64,000 bases of DNA from Lobosporangium transversale (Eukaryota; Mortierellomycota; Mortierellomycetes; Mortierellales; Mortierellaceae). The DNA is taken from the NCBI RefSeq assembly GCF_002105155.1, contig NW_019029009.1:372001-436000 (forward strand), read 5' to 3'. Below the pieces are notes generated by a model. That model was not told where the DNA came from and did not search any database. It saw only the letters and a list, made by a program, of their open reading frames with translations. Both the position numbers and the translations under genes were made by a program. This document shows positions 19,699-31,278 of this stretch, piece by piece; position 1 is the stretch's first letter, and every line of letters starts with the position of its first letter.

Positions 19699-21238
19699 AT
19701 GAGCCAAAGCACCATTGCATTGACATTGCTAACAAAGAGATCGTCTCAATGTCCTCAAGCATTCTTTTTAACGACCGGTCTCAAAAGAATTAATGGTGAA
19801 TTTAAAGCTCACAAGACATTTACCACTGCTTCGGTTGCTTCGATTCCAGGGCATAGCAGGATAATGAGTCTTGAAACAAACAAGTCGCTACCTTGGCTCA
19901 AGTCTTCAACGCTCAGATATTACTCGAACCAACGTTTGGGACCACACTCTGTGATAGAGCATACGACAGCCACATCCATACCTATTCCACCTCTCCCTCA
20001 CTATGTCTTGAGACGCGCCCCAACACCATTTCAAGCGATTGTAAAACCTGTCCTCTTCACAGTGATTGTATCATTAGGAGCATTTACATCAGCGGCCTAC
20101 CTCTGGGAACGAAACCAGGTAACTTTGTTGAAAAAAATCCAAGCATGGCGATCTCAAGCCAAGAATGATCGGCCCACAGCAGGAGAGTTTGCTCGGGCTC
20201 AAGCAAAGATTCTAAAAGAGAAGTGGGTCGTGGTCCTGGAGCGATTTCGCTGGATCCAAGAGATTGGAATCCCTTTAGAGGTCCAAAAAGCACTCTTCAT
20301 GATGCGAGCAAAATGGATGGAACTCACACCTGCAGAACGGACTATCTGGGCTATCATTGGATTGAACTCGATTGTGTTTGGGGCATGGAAGGTTCCTCGC
20401 TTGACGCCCTTCATGGAACGATGGTTTATGCATCATCCAGCTCATGGAAAATCTATCACCTTGTTGACATCGATATTCAGTCATCAACACTTTTGGCACT
20501 TTGGATTAAACATGTTTGCACTCCATTCGTTTGCTATGCCGTTACATGAACACATGGGACGTGAGCAGTTTTTGGCGTTCTATCTCACCACAGGTCTCAC
20601 TGCTTCACTGGCATCACATTTATTTACAGTCGCACGTGTATCCTGGGCAAAAATGATCCCATCATTGGGTGCGAGCGGCGCACTGTTTGGATGTCTTAGT
20701 TCGATTGCCTATCTGTATCCTAATGCGAGTGCGTACATAATTTTCTTGCCGTTTCTTTCATTCAAAATGCCCGTGGCTGTCGGTGCTATGATGGCATTGG
20801 ATCTTGCAGGTGTCATCAGAAACTGGAGAATATTTGACCATTATGTATGTACCCTTTTCCTCTATTTTTCTTATTTTTTTTTACTTATTTAACTTAATTG
20901 ATATATCCTCTGTCATTTATATTAATGAGCTGATTTCACCTTGTAAAATTAATTTTAAGGCCCATCTTGCTGGATCAACATTTGGATTGGCCTATATATA
21001 TGCTGGAAAGGATTGTATGTGGTCTCCATTGCAACAAAAGGCTATTGAGCTAAATAAGGATACGTATTTATTTGGCAAGCTAAACTCCAAATCTCCAGCT
21101 CAGACTGATGTAACTGGATCATTAGGCAATGGCAATGCTGATATGGAAGGACGTAGTGCCAAGGAGATTGCAGTAGCAAGATATAACAAGATAAAGGCAT
21201 GGTGGGATATAAAGCGAAGTGGTGGCGATAGAGAATAA
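19699..21238 (+). CDS. PCP1: Mitochondrial rhomboid intramembrane serine protease (Pcp1/PARL type)
   Basis: Two exons, 19699-20844 and 20960-21238, give 474 residues. The N-terminus (MSQSTIALTLLTKRSSQ) is Ser/Thr/Arg-rich without acids, as expected for a mitochondrial presequence. One membrane segment precedes a six-helix rhomboid core (the 1+6 layout of PARL). The catalytic serine is in GASGALFG (about S326), the catalytic His in DHYAHLAGS (about H384, at the exon junction), with HFGLNMFALHSF as the helix-2 region. In yeast, Pcp1 cleaves Mgm1 and Ccp1 in the inner membrane, supporting fusion and cristae shape. This gene likely does the same. An earlier in-frame non-ATG codon exists at 19645, but the first ATG is at 19699. 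Confidence 0.9.
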
Positions 21239-22438
21239 AGAACTCCATCGAGTCTTTCTAGACAAAGGCTTTGACTCTTTTGACCATTAATCACGTATCT
21301 ATATATTTCTGCGCCGGCGTTCCTCCAGTTTCATTAATGTTGCAAGACATTATAGGCTTTAATATATATATAATCTAATTTTATGTGGTTAAGAGGAAAG
21401 AGCCAGGGATGGAGCATGAGTTACATGTGCTTGATCCATAAGATACATGTGTTTGCTCCATAAGATATGATTCATTATTAAAAAAAAAAAAAAATAAATA
21501 CACAGGACCTGCAGAACTGAGAAAAGGAAGGTGTGTATTGTTGAATCGACACATCTCTTATTTTTTTCTATGTGAAAAGATAACCATGCGAGATGACTTC
21601 AATCATGTATGTTATTTGACTCTCCAAACCCTCTTTCCTTATCGTCGAAAAAAAGCAGGTAAAATGTTGCATTCATGATCATGATAGGTATCTGTAAGTC
21701 AGCACAACTGCAGCTGTGATGCAACGACTTTGCATTTCCTGATCAACAATACAGGGAGAATATGCGATATTGCCAACAAGAAGTAAGTCTTTTTTTTTTT
21801 TTATTCCATATATCCCCAAGAACGTTTGAAATGGCACTGAACAAACGTCCCACTTTTCCTTTTTGTAAGAAGCGGATAATGAATCTGCAAGTAGTCCAAA
21901 AGTCCCTCCATTCTATTCCTTCTGTTCTCCGTTCACATTCCTGAGGCAATTGGGCGTTCAAATGAAAATCTCAATCTCAACCCCCTTTTTTTTAAGTCGA
22001 TCCCATTCCATTAAGGGCGTGCATGCAAACAAAACGCTTTGATTAAAATGAAAAGGGGAACGAGTCTAAAAAGAAAGGAGGTTCGACATCATCCATCCGG
22101 TTCTCTTGTGGATTTACTTTATAGTATCCGGTCCCCATTAGAATGATATGCAGCCTTCTTGGTTTCACCGACAAAAGAAAAATTAAGAAAAAGAAAAAAA
22201 AAAAAGAAGGTTCCTAAAGGCGCGGCCATTAGTATATGAAGCAAGAATTCAACCACCTTTGTCTCTCCTTTTTCTTATTTGTAATTTTCTTTTTTTGTTC
22301 TCATCTCACCAGTGAAAACATTTAAACCCCACCCATATACCTATCTTCCTGAACCCACACAATACCCTAACACCAAACGAATAAAAACTGATATTACCCA
22401 ACGCGTGCGCTACGTGATATAATAGCGTTTCCTTTATC
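21239..22438. other. Intergenic, 1.2 kb
   Basis: Upstream region of the secreted repeat protein. It has purine-rich and poly(A) stretches and a CT-rich tract shortly before the gene. No frame of protein-like composition exceeds about 60 codons. Confidence 0.6.
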
Positions 22439-24265
22439 ATGAAGATTAAAAGTTTCATCCTTGCTTTGGCTAGTGCCATTGCATTAACCTCTACATTTGG
22501 TGAAGCCCAACGCGCTCGACACGATCTTTCTGCTGCAGCTCTCGACTTAGCAACTGATTCCCATGGCTTGGACAGGGCGGACGCTTTGGGCTCTACTCGG
22601 CTTTGGAACAATAAGCATAAGAAGCATCACAAAAAACACCACAAACACCATAAGAAGCACCCCAAGAAGGATTGTGATAAGAAAAACTGCAAGACTGAGA
22701 CTATAGTCGTTTGGGCGCCATGCACAACTGAACCGACTTGTATTCCTCCAACCACTACTACTGACTGTACGACTGAAACTACGACAGAGTCCGAATGCAC
22801 CACAGAGTCCACAAGTGCCACAGAGTCTGAATGCACCACAGAGTCTACGAGTACCACGGAGTCTGAATGCACCACAGAGTCTACAAGTGCCACAGAGTCT
22901 GAATCCACTACAGAGTCTACAAGTGCCACAGAGTCTGAATCTACCACAGAGTCTGGATCTACCACAGAGTCTGAATCTACCACAGAGTCGGAATCTACCA
23001 CAGAGTCTACAAGTGCCACAGAGTCTGAATCTACCACAGAGTCGGAATCTACCACAGAGTCTACAAGTGCCACAGAGTCTGAATCTACCACAGAGTCTGA
23101 ATCCACCACAGAGTCTGGATCTACCACAGAGTCTGAATCTACCACAGAGTCGGAATCTACCACAGAGTCTACAAGTGCCACAGAGTCTGAATCTACCACA
23201 GAGTCTGAATCCACCACAGAGTCTGGATCTACCACAGAGTCGGAATCTACCACAGAGTCGGAATCTACCACAGAGTCTACAAGTGCCACAGAATCTGAAT
23301 CTACCACAGAGTCTACAAGTGCCACAGAATCTGAATCTACCACAGAGTCTGAATCTACCACAGAGTCTGAATCTACCACAGAGTCTGGATCTACCACAGA
23401 GTCTGGATCTACCACAGAGTCGGAATCTACCACAGAGTCGGAATCCACTACAGAGTCTGAATCTACCACAGAGTCTGAATCTACCACAGAGTCTACAAGT
23501 GCCACAGAATCTGAATCTACCACAGAGTCTGAATCTACCACAGAGTCTGAATCTACCACAGAGTCTACAAGTGCCACAGAATCTGAATCTACCACAGAGT
23601 CTGAATCTACCACAGAGTCTGAATCTACCACAGAGTCTGAATCTACCACAGAGTCTGAATCTACCACAGAGTCTGAATCTACCACAGAGTCTACAAGTGC
23701 CACAGAATCTGAATCTACCACAGAGTCTGAATCTACCACAGAGTCTGGATCTACCACAGAGTCGGAATCTACCACAGAGTCTGAATCCACTACAGAGTCT
23801 GAATCCACTACAGAGTCTGAATCTACCACAGAGTCTGAATCTACCACAGAGTCTACAAGTGCCACAGAGTCTGAATCTACCACAGAGTCTGAATCCACCA
23901 CAGAGTCTGAATCTACCACAGAGTCTACAAGTGCCACAGAGTCCGAGAGTACATCCGAATCCGAAAGCGCCTCGGAATCTGAGAGCAGCACGACAACCAC
24001 TGCTCAAACTACGACAACCACTGCTCAAACTACAACGACCACTGCTCAAACTACAACGACCACTGCTCAAACTACAACAACCACTACTCCAAGTACTCCT
24101 ACTCTTCGACCCCCAACCCCAACCACCCAAAAGCCAAGGACAAGGACAAAAACCCCCAAGCCAGCAATGCCAACTTCCAACCCACCCCTCCGCTGCCAGA
24201 ATGGCAAATGCCATCACCATCGCCAGGACCACGCCCACCATGGAGATCACAATCAAGGCTTCTAA
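22439..24265 (+). CDS. Secreted Thr/Ser/Glu tandem-repeat (mucin-like) protein
   Basis: A single exon of 608 codons. It begins with a clear signal peptide ([20 protein letters not shown], cleavage probably after GEA). Next comes a His/Lys cluster ([14 protein letters not shown]) and a small Cys-rich stretch. Then follow roughly 60 tandem copies of a hexapeptide close to TTESES, with TSATES and TTESGS variants (about 22780-23960). After that come TAQTTTT repeats and a Pro-rich, His-rich tail. Such Ser/Thr-dense repeats are usually heavily O-mannosylated, and proteins like this sit in or are shed from the fungal wall. No GPI-attachment signal is evident at the C-terminus, which ends HGDHNQGF. 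The His/Lys and His clusters could bind metal or polyanions. The function is unknown. Confidence 0.85.
   Translation: MKIKSFILALASAIALTSTFGEAQRARHDLSAAALDLATDSHGLDRADALGSTRLWNNKHKKHHKKHHKHHKKHPKKDCDKKNCKTETIVVWAPCTTEPTCIPPTTTTDCTTETTTESECTTESTSATESECTTESTSTTESECTTESTSATESESTTESTSATESESTTESGSTTESESTTESESTTESTSATESESTTESESTTESTSATESESTTESESTTESGSTTESESTTESESTTESTSATESESTTESESTTESGSTTESESTTESESTTESTSATESESTTESTSATESESTTESESTTESESTTESGSTTESGSTTESESTTESESTTESESTTESESTTESTSATESESTTESESTTESESTTESTSATESESTTESESTTESESTTESESTTESESTTESESTTESTSATESESTTESESTTESGSTTESESTTESESTTESESTTESESTTESESTTESTSATESESTTESESTTESESTTESTSATESESTSESESASESESSTTTTAQTTTTTAQTTTTTAQTTTTTAQTTTTTTPSTPTLRPPTPTTQKPRTRTKTPKPAMPTSNPPLRCQNGKCHHHRQDHAHHGDHNQGF
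22780..23960. repeat. 18-bp coding minisatellite
   Basis: The unit is GAATCTACCACAGAGTCT with T/C and G/A variants, repeated in frame about 60 times inside the secreted-protein gene. Higher-order blocks are visible (units with TCTACAAGTGCCACAGAG recur at irregular spacing). This suggests expansion by unequal exchange, with likely length polymorphism. Confidence 0.9.
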
Positions 24266-24717
24266 CGAGAGTACCCGTCTGTAACAACGACGGCAGCTGA
24301 AACATCCGTGAGTAATTACGGCAACTACAGCTATAACTTACCACGGCTTGATAAAATTCCATTTCAATAGTATAGCCTGAATGCCCCAATAAATCATTAA
24401 TAGTAATTATACCTAATTTGTGGTCACTCGAACTTGATAAAAGAAAAGAGAAAGGATTTGTTTTGTGGATAGAATGCCCCAGACGCTATAGACAATAAAC
24501 AGTTATTACTGCACAGATGGCTATGCCGCTGTATCCATGAGATTTGGGTTAGTCTTGTACTACAAGCGCCGTTGCCACAAAATTTTGTTTTCTGCTGCGG
24601 ACAAGACATCGGTGCTGCGTTGCATAAAATAAAATAAAAAAAAAATCAGATGGAGTCACATTAGCCACATTCTTTTTTTTTTTTTTTTTTTTTTTTTCTT
24701 TCTCATTATCCTTCATC
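24266..24717. other. Intergenic, 450 bp
   Basis: 3' end of the repeat-protein gene and 5' leader of the CHY gene. A poly(T) run of 26 lies about 25 bp before the next start codon. No gene seen. Confidence 0.6.
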
Positions 24718-25455
24718 ATGTGCAAACACATCCTCAACGTTCAGGTAGATGCGAAGCCCCCTTCTTTTTTTACTTTTTCTTTTTGATGCAACACCCAAGA
24801 CCAAGCACGCTAATAGACAAGAAAAAAAAAAATGTATATAAATATATAGGCATCTATTCGTGCCCCATGCTGTAAGCAATGGTTTGATTGTGCAGAGTGC
24901 CATGCAGAAGTCTCAGACCATCCTCTTAGAAAGACTACTGAGATGGTGTTCGGATGTAAAAAATGCAAAAAGGTGTTCCGTAAAGACATGTCGTAAGTTT
25001 CATTTCATCAAGTTTTCAGTTACTTAGGAAAAAAAAAAAAATAAAAAATAAAAAAGTTAGAAAGATATAGCGGAATAGTGTATTAAGCAATAAATCTTTT
25101 TTTTTTTTTTTTTTTTTTTTTATTACTTCAGGAATTTCGAAGAGGAAGATGAATATTGTCCGCATTGTGATAACAAGTTCATTGTAGAGGCCAAGACACC
25201 GCAGATGGCTATTGCTGTAGAAGGTCATGATGAGAGGATGGGTGAAAGGTGAGTGGGCAAAGACAAAAAAAAAAAAAAGCAAGAAAGAAAGAAAGAAAAA
25301 AGAAAAAGATATTCTCATTGAAGAGACACTAAACAACTTGGAAATCATCTTACTTTAATGAATTGTGTAGATTTGAAAAAGACTTACGACTCAAAGAGGA
25401 CAATGTGAAGTCAGTCTTTGATCCCAATGCAGATCTTTCACATCTTTTAGGATAA
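24718..25455 (+). CDS. CHY-type zinc-finger protein (Hot13-like)
   Basis: Exons 24718-24744 (only nine codons, MCKHILNVQ), 24850-24992, 25132-25248 and 25371-25455 give 123 residues. The paired motifs MCKH, APCCKQWFDCAECH, FGCKKCKKVF and EYCPHCDNKF form the CHY zinc-binding domain, which binds several zinc ions. Small stand-alone CHY proteins of fungi include yeast Hot13, which keeps small Tim proteins metal-free for import into the mitochondrial intermembrane space. Larger relatives are RCHY1-type ubiquitin ligases, whose RING is absent here. The C-terminus (VKSVFDPNADLSHLLG) is typical of the stand-alone form. The tiny first exon is needed to supply the first Cys/His pair. Role by homology only. 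Confidence 0.85.
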
Positions 25456-25819
25456 CTGTTACACGGAGGGCAAAAAGAAAGAAAGAAAGAAAAAAAAAAA
25501 AGAAGAAGATGTAATGTCAGAGAGACAATAGATAATATATATTCAACAACAACAATAAAAAGTCTATAGAATCATGAACGCTATTTTACGTTAGACTTGC
25601 GTTACAGAGCTTTGAGAGGAGCAATTGCGAACAGTTGTTATTATGTTTGATAGATCTATATTTGAGTGATATTTACATGATACATGATGCTGTTATTGTA
25701 AAAACTGTTTTTTTTTTTTTTTTTTTCTTTTTCTTTTTCTTTTTTTAAATCTATATTTGTGTTCATGCGTTGAGGTTCCTGAAATCATGAGAAGGAATTT
25801 TTTTTTTTTTTTTTTTTTT

Positions 25820-26516
25820 TTACTTAATCTTGCGATCTCCAGCCCGACCAACATCATCTTCTGCCTGCTCAGCAAAGCCGAAGGCTTTAGGGATCTGATA
25901 AGTGCGCTTCTTTGGTTCTTCAGGAGCCTTCAGTTCCTCATAGTTGTCAGAAGTGGATGTTGCTGCTGCTTCGCCGACTGCCTTATTCTTGAATGTGAAT
26001 TTAGGGGGTGGGATCCATTCTTTATCCTTCATTGACTCATCAAACTTTTCAGGCATCTCAAAACCCACCATCCTGGCTGTCTTGTCCACTTGAATACCCT
26101 TTTCTTCATCCCAGAAGCTGGGATTGTATCTCTCAACGAGACCCTATATGGAGGCGATGTTTGTAAATAAACAGGGTTTAATGAGCTGTAGAAACGGTTC
26201 TTCTAAAACTATAACCAGATCATGATAATCCTTTCTTTCTCCCCTCTGTTACCTTATGTTTACGCTGACTCTCAAGATAGATTACCATGTCCTCACCATC
26301 TGTATAAAGTTTGTTAAGTCTGGCAGGATCTGTCTCGTTGGCGTGCTTGCGGAAGACGTCCTTCAGAGCCTCAGTCCAGACCTTATTGGCGTGAATGTTG
26401 ATTCCATGAAGACCCTTTCCTGTGAGTTCCTTTGGATGAGTGTACTGTAGATGGACTTCTCTTAAAATACGCCTGAATTGCGACAATCCCTGGGGACGCA
26501 TTGCTGGAGCAGCCAT
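25820..26516 (-). CDS. FMC1: FMC1-like mitochondrial complex-assembly protein (LYR-related)
   Basis: Exons 26516-26253 and 26143-25820 (minus strand) give 195 residues. The N-terminus contains an LYR-like helix (SQFRRILREVHLQY). The middle has the conserved VERYNPSFWDEEKG, formed across the intron, and VDKTARMVGFEMP matches the family signature TAR-x-VGL-x-(L/M)P. In yeast Fmc1 works with Atp12 in assembling the F1 part of ATP synthase at high temperature. LYR proteins act in the matrix with acyl-carrier protein. The C-terminal third (Lys/Pro/Glu-rich) is longer than in yeast. The leader upstream of the ATG contains a GGAACA/TTCCTG hexamer repeat that is open in frame, but the ATG at 26516 begins the conserved part. 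Confidence 0.7.
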
Positions 26517-27299
26517 GATGGTAGTGTGTATTTGTTGAAAGTAATGAGATGCGTAGGAAGCTGTTTGTCTCCTGTTCCTATTTCTCTGTTCCTGTTCCTG
26601 TTCCTGTTCCTGTTCCTGTTCCTGCTCCAATACCTGTTTTCTTCTCCTGACCTTGAGTAGGCATCTGGTCTCTCAAAAAAAAAAAAAAAAAAAAAAAAAA
26701 ATATTCAGCCACAAATAGTAGTGCAGATCAAAAACCCTTAAGCAAGATCTGTTGGACGGGTAAATTTTTAGCTGGAGGCTTCCTCGCCCAATGACACCCC
26801 TCTCCGTTTTGTGCTTAATTTGTTGTAAGAGGCTATTGAATTGTGATGTTCTATATTAATTTACAATGATTGGGATTGGAGATGTGCGGATGTTCCGTGT
26901 GTTCGTGGTCTCCTCCACGTCGGACCTGCATGATGCGCCCTTTGTCCTCCATTTGTTTTCTCCGGCTGAAAGGGAGGACCAACTGAAGGGTAATGCTGGT
27001 CTTTTTCAACAGAAAACCTTATTTTAGTTTCCTTTCTCTCATCCTCTCTCACTTTCACTCTCACTCTCTTGCGGTTCATAAACAATCCGTCTTTTCTTAA
27101 ATAGGCCTCTTCTTATTTCTTAGTTCTTGCCTCTTACTTCATCTCGACCTCTCGATTCCTCTCCATTTCACAATCTCCTTCTCAGGTCATTCCACTCCAC
27201 TCTTTCATCTCCACCTGACTTGTCCCTGCCTACAATCTTTGGCAATCCCCTCCATTGTAATATTGATTAGCACTCCCTTCTGGATATAGATTTTCAGTC
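26517..27299. other. Divergent promoter region between FMC1-like and acyl-CoA synthetase genes
   Basis: Both genes are read outward. The interval has the hexamer repeat, a poly(A) run (26676-26700) and a long CT-rich stretch (27040-27240) just before the synthetase start, as is usual for fungal promoters. No other gene seen. Confidence 0.6.
26580..26632. repeat. (TTCCTG)n hexamer repeat in 5' leader of the FMC1-like gene
   Basis: About eight tandem TTCCTG units (read CAGGAA on the coding strand) lie 65 to 115 bp upstream of the start codon. They would encode repeated Glu-Gln if translated from an upstream start. Confidence 0.85.
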
Positions 27300-27392
27300 A
27301 TGCCTTCCTTCAAAGCTTACAATCTTGAGAAGCAGAGTGTCGAGGTACCTGGCACTCGTACTCCCGGAGCTACAGGCAAGTTCTTTCTTCTC

Positions 27393-27424
<32 letters not shown>

Positions 27425-28761
27425 CAATCTACCAACATCTGACGACTAACCTATTGTTGATCAAATCAAAACTGATCATATCCTTGCCTACTCTCTAGGT
27501 TATTATAGACATGCTGCTTTCGCAGATGGTATTGTCCGTAACATTCGTGAAGCTCCTCAACTCAAGACCTTTTACGACGTCTGGCAGAACTGTAAGCGAT
27601 TTAAAAAAAAAAAAAAAAAAAAAAAAATCGATATCCTTACATATATTGTCCACTCATACCGTCTATTTATTTTCCATATTAACGGATCTATTCATCTGCT
27701 CATATAGCCGTGACTTTGTACGCCGATAATGACTTTTTGGGTCATCGTCCCTTCAACACGGTTGCTCAGACATATGGTGGCTATACTTGGGAGACCTATC
27801 GTCAGATCAACCAGCGGGTCAGTGCCTTCGGCAGTGGTATCATGCACTTGAACGAGGTCATTCTGGGTAACGATCAATTGAACAGATGGTCCCTTGGTAT
27901 TTGGTCGCATGGTCGTCCTGAATGGTTCATCTCGGAAATGAGCTGCAACACCTACAACCTCGTCTCAGTTGCTTTGTATGATACCCTTGGTCCCGATGCA
28001 GTCGAGTACATTATCAACCATGCTGAAATCCAGATCGTTGTATCGAGTGGTATGTTGAAAACAGAAAGTGGTCTTCAACCACGTGAAACTAGTGCGAATA
28101 GCTGTGGATTTTTTGCATTTGTATCTATCCATGTACATTTGTGTTCCCGTGTCCGATCTTTCCGTTTGTTGATCTTTCCGTTTGCCCATCTGAAAATTGC
28201 TTAACAAAAACCCAATGCCTGTATACGTCATCTCTTTTTTCTTGTAGCCAACCACATCGCTTCCATGCTCGAGAATGCCGACAAGTTGCCCAAACTCAAG
28301 GCTATCATCAGCATGGACTCTCTCCATGATACCGTCCCTGTCCCTGGCGCTACCTCAGCTTCACAGGTACTCCGTGCCTGGGGTGCTCAGAAGGGCATCA
28401 AGGTCTATGACTTCAATGAGATCGAATCCCTTGGACGGGACTTTCCTCGCAAGCATATTCCTCCTCATGAAGATGAAGTTGCTTCGCTCTGCTATACCTC
28501 AGGCACTACCGGTCAACCTGTAAGGACTTTTCTCAAGTTTTTTTTTATTTTTATTTTTTTTTTTATTTTTTTTTTTTTTAAAAAAAAATGATGGCACCTG
28601 ACAAAGAAAAACTTTTTTTTCTAATTTTATCATGTAGAAAGGAGCAATGTTGACGCACAAGAACTTTGTTGCCGCCCTTGGTAGCAATCGTGAGGGTATG
28701 ATCCTTACTTCGGACGATGTCCTGATCAGGTAAGGGCCCATAAGTTTACAAACTTTACATG

Positions 28762-28800
<39 letters not shown>

Positions 28801-29461
28801 CTTTAAAGAAAAAAAAAAAAAAAAAAAAAAAGCACCCTAATACTCATTCAATGTAATTATGTGACGGATCTTTAGTTTCCTACCTCTGGCCCATATTATG
28901 GGTCGTGTCGTTGACAGCTGTGTTATGTACGCTGGTGGCAAGATTGGATACTTCCGTGGAGACATTCTTCTTCTTCTTGAGGACGTTGCTGAACTTCGTC
29001 CAACTTTCTTCCCAGCTGTTCCTCGCCTGTTGAATCGTATATATGCAAAGTTGGTTGCGTCAACAATTGAGGCCCCTGGTTTGGTTGGAGCTTTGGCACG
29101 TCGCGGAGTCGCAGCCAAGATGGCAAACTTGGCTGCCGGTAAGGGTGTTCATCACGCCTTATGGGACAGATTGTTGTTCAACAAGGTCAAGATGGCTTTG
29201 GGAGGAAGAGTCCAAGTGATTCTAACTGGATCAGCTCCTATTGCCAAGGAGGTCCTCAGCTTCTTGCGTATTGCCTTTGGATGCGTTGTTTTGGAAGGAT
29301 ATGGATCAACTGAGGGCATGGCCACTGCCACTATTACCATGGCCGAGTAAGTTTTTTTTTTTTTTTTTTTTTTTTTTTTATTTGTTCTTGGTATTATAGT
29401 TTTTTAATGGAAAAGCTATATGGAATATTTCAGAAAAAGCCCACAAGATCTTTTTCCTAAT

Positions 29462-29492
<31 letters not shown>

Positions 29493-29805
29493 CTCTTTTT
29501 TAAAAAAAAAGTGAATACATTCCTGGCCACATTGGCTGCCCTCGCGCTGGCTGTGAGATCAGGTTGGTGGATGTACCAGAAATGAACTATCACTCCACTG
29601 ATCAGCCCTATCCTCGTGGAGAAATTTGTATCCGTGGTGACGCCGTTTTCAAGGGTTACTATAAGGATGAGAAGAACACCAAAGAGACGATCGACTCTGA
29701 GGGCTGGCTCGCAACAGGTGATATTGGCTTTGTCGATAACCGTGGATGCTTCACCATCATTGATCGCAAGAAGAACATTTTCAAGGTATGACTCTGTTGT
29801 TGTTG

Positions 29806-29838
<33 letters not shown>

Positions 29839-30379
29839 AAATTGATGAATGCTTATGTATGGATAATACATCTAACTTTTTTTTTTTTTTTTTTTTATCT
29901 TTCTTTTGCCTTGTTATAAGTTGGCCCAAGGTGAATATATTGCGCCTGAAAAGATCGAGAATGTTCTTGGGGCTCGTTGCAACCTCGTCCAGCAGATCTA
30001 TGTTCACGGTGACTCATTGGAGTCAACCCTTGTCTCTGTGGTTATTCCAGAGCCAGAGACCTTCGTACCATTTGCTAACTCTATTGCAGGCACCAGTGTC
30101 ATCCTGGGAGATCTTGAGGGTATTAGCAAGTTGTGCAAGGATCCCAAGATCCGAGCTGCTGTCACTAAAGAGTTGGAAAAGGCTGGAAAGGCAGGTGCAT
30201 TGCGTGGATTTGAATTTGTGAAGCGTGTACACCTTAGCACAGATGCGTTCTCAGTCGACAATGGAATGATGACACCTACATTCAAGGTTCGTCGTCCCCA
30301 GGTCGCAGAGTACTTCAAGGAACACATCAAAGCCATGTATGAAGATATTCATAACTCGACACCTGCTGCCAAGTTGTAG
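27300..30379 (+). CDS. Long-chain acyl-CoA synthetase (FAA family), peroxisomal-type C-terminus
   Basis: Eight exons give 692 residues: 27300-27375, 27499-27591, 27708-28049, 28248-28519, 28638-28729, 28876-29346, 29512-29785 and 29921-30379. Intron 1 has a GC donor (ACAG|GCAAGT). The AMP-binding motif YTSGTTGQP-KGAML is split by intron 4. LEGYGSTEG is the adenylate-binding motif A5, and the fatty-acyl-CoA-synthetase signature appears as EGWLATGDIGFVDNRG, IDRKKNIFKLAQGEYI and APEKIEN. The enzyme activates C12-C20 fatty acids with ATP and CoA for lipid synthesis or beta-oxidation. The last residues are AKL, an SKL-type PTS1, which points to peroxisomes as for yeast Faa2. Introns 4-7 are built mainly of poly(T), several followed by poly(A). 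Confidence 0.95.
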
Positions 30380-31278
30380 ATGTAAATGTTAAATAATATA
30401 AAAAATAAATAAATATAATCCATAAATTAAATGAAACAAACTTTATCAAGGTTGTTAAAGAAGAGGAAAGAAAATCCACAAAGCAAATAAATAATACATA
30501 ACAATACTCTTCAAAGTGACAGTTGTCTCTTTACCTAAACCACATAAACAGATATTGCTGTGCGCGACATCTTGATCTGTGGCGTTTCATTCCGATATCC
30601 TGGCTCATTGCTGAATATTACCCATCGTCTTTTATGTTATTCATTATGTTCATAGAAACGACATCGAATAAGTTGTGGAGAAATTTCTTCCCTTTCCTTT
30701 TCCCCAATCCAAGCCCCAAGTAATTGTTGGGCCAGTTGGTTTATAGACTTCAATATCAGGTATTTTAACCCGCAAATGGTTAATATATATATATATATAG
30801 GCTATAATGTGAAAGACTTCTAAATCATCTGTAGACATCACTCAGAAACAAACGGATATTAACTTTTGTCCCAGACTTCTTTTTTGAGAGAGAAAAAGAG
30901 GGAGATATAAATATGTACATGTTCGTAAGCAGTTGAATAGGATAAGAGCAATAGAAAAGGGTGATGTCTGTCATATTGACGCGTGTTGTTGTTTTTTTTT
31001 TTTTTTTTTTTTGACTAATTATTATCTTGCCTCAAGACTTCTGTCATTGTGGAAAAATGAATACACGAACGAAAAAGAAAATTACTTTTGCAACTTTTTT
31101 TGTTTTGTCCTTTCAAGTTTTATTCTTGTTTATGAAATGCTGAGTTTAACAAAGATCATTAAAAAAGTAATCGGTACAAGGAGCCGGTATCATAAGTATA
31201 AAAAGGATTAAAATAAAAAATAAAAAATAAAAAATAAAAAAAAAGGTGAACAGAATCAAAGGAGTTTTATTCGTCTTC
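30380..31278. other. Intergenic between convergent acyl-CoA synthetase and PHO88 genes
   Basis: 3' regions of both genes. It has AT-rich sequence, a TA repeat near 30783-30800 and poly(T) near 30990-31012. No coding signal. Confidence 0.6.

Noticed and set aside
22547..24256. Long antisense and shifted open frames (up to 569 codons) across the secreted-protein gene
   Set aside because: They arise because the 18-bp unit lacks stops in several frames; they have no start context, domains or introns of their own.
29378..30007. 209-codon minus frame antisense to the acyl-CoA synthetase
   Set aside because: Poly-Lys stretches from intron poly(T) tracts joined to the antisense of true exons.
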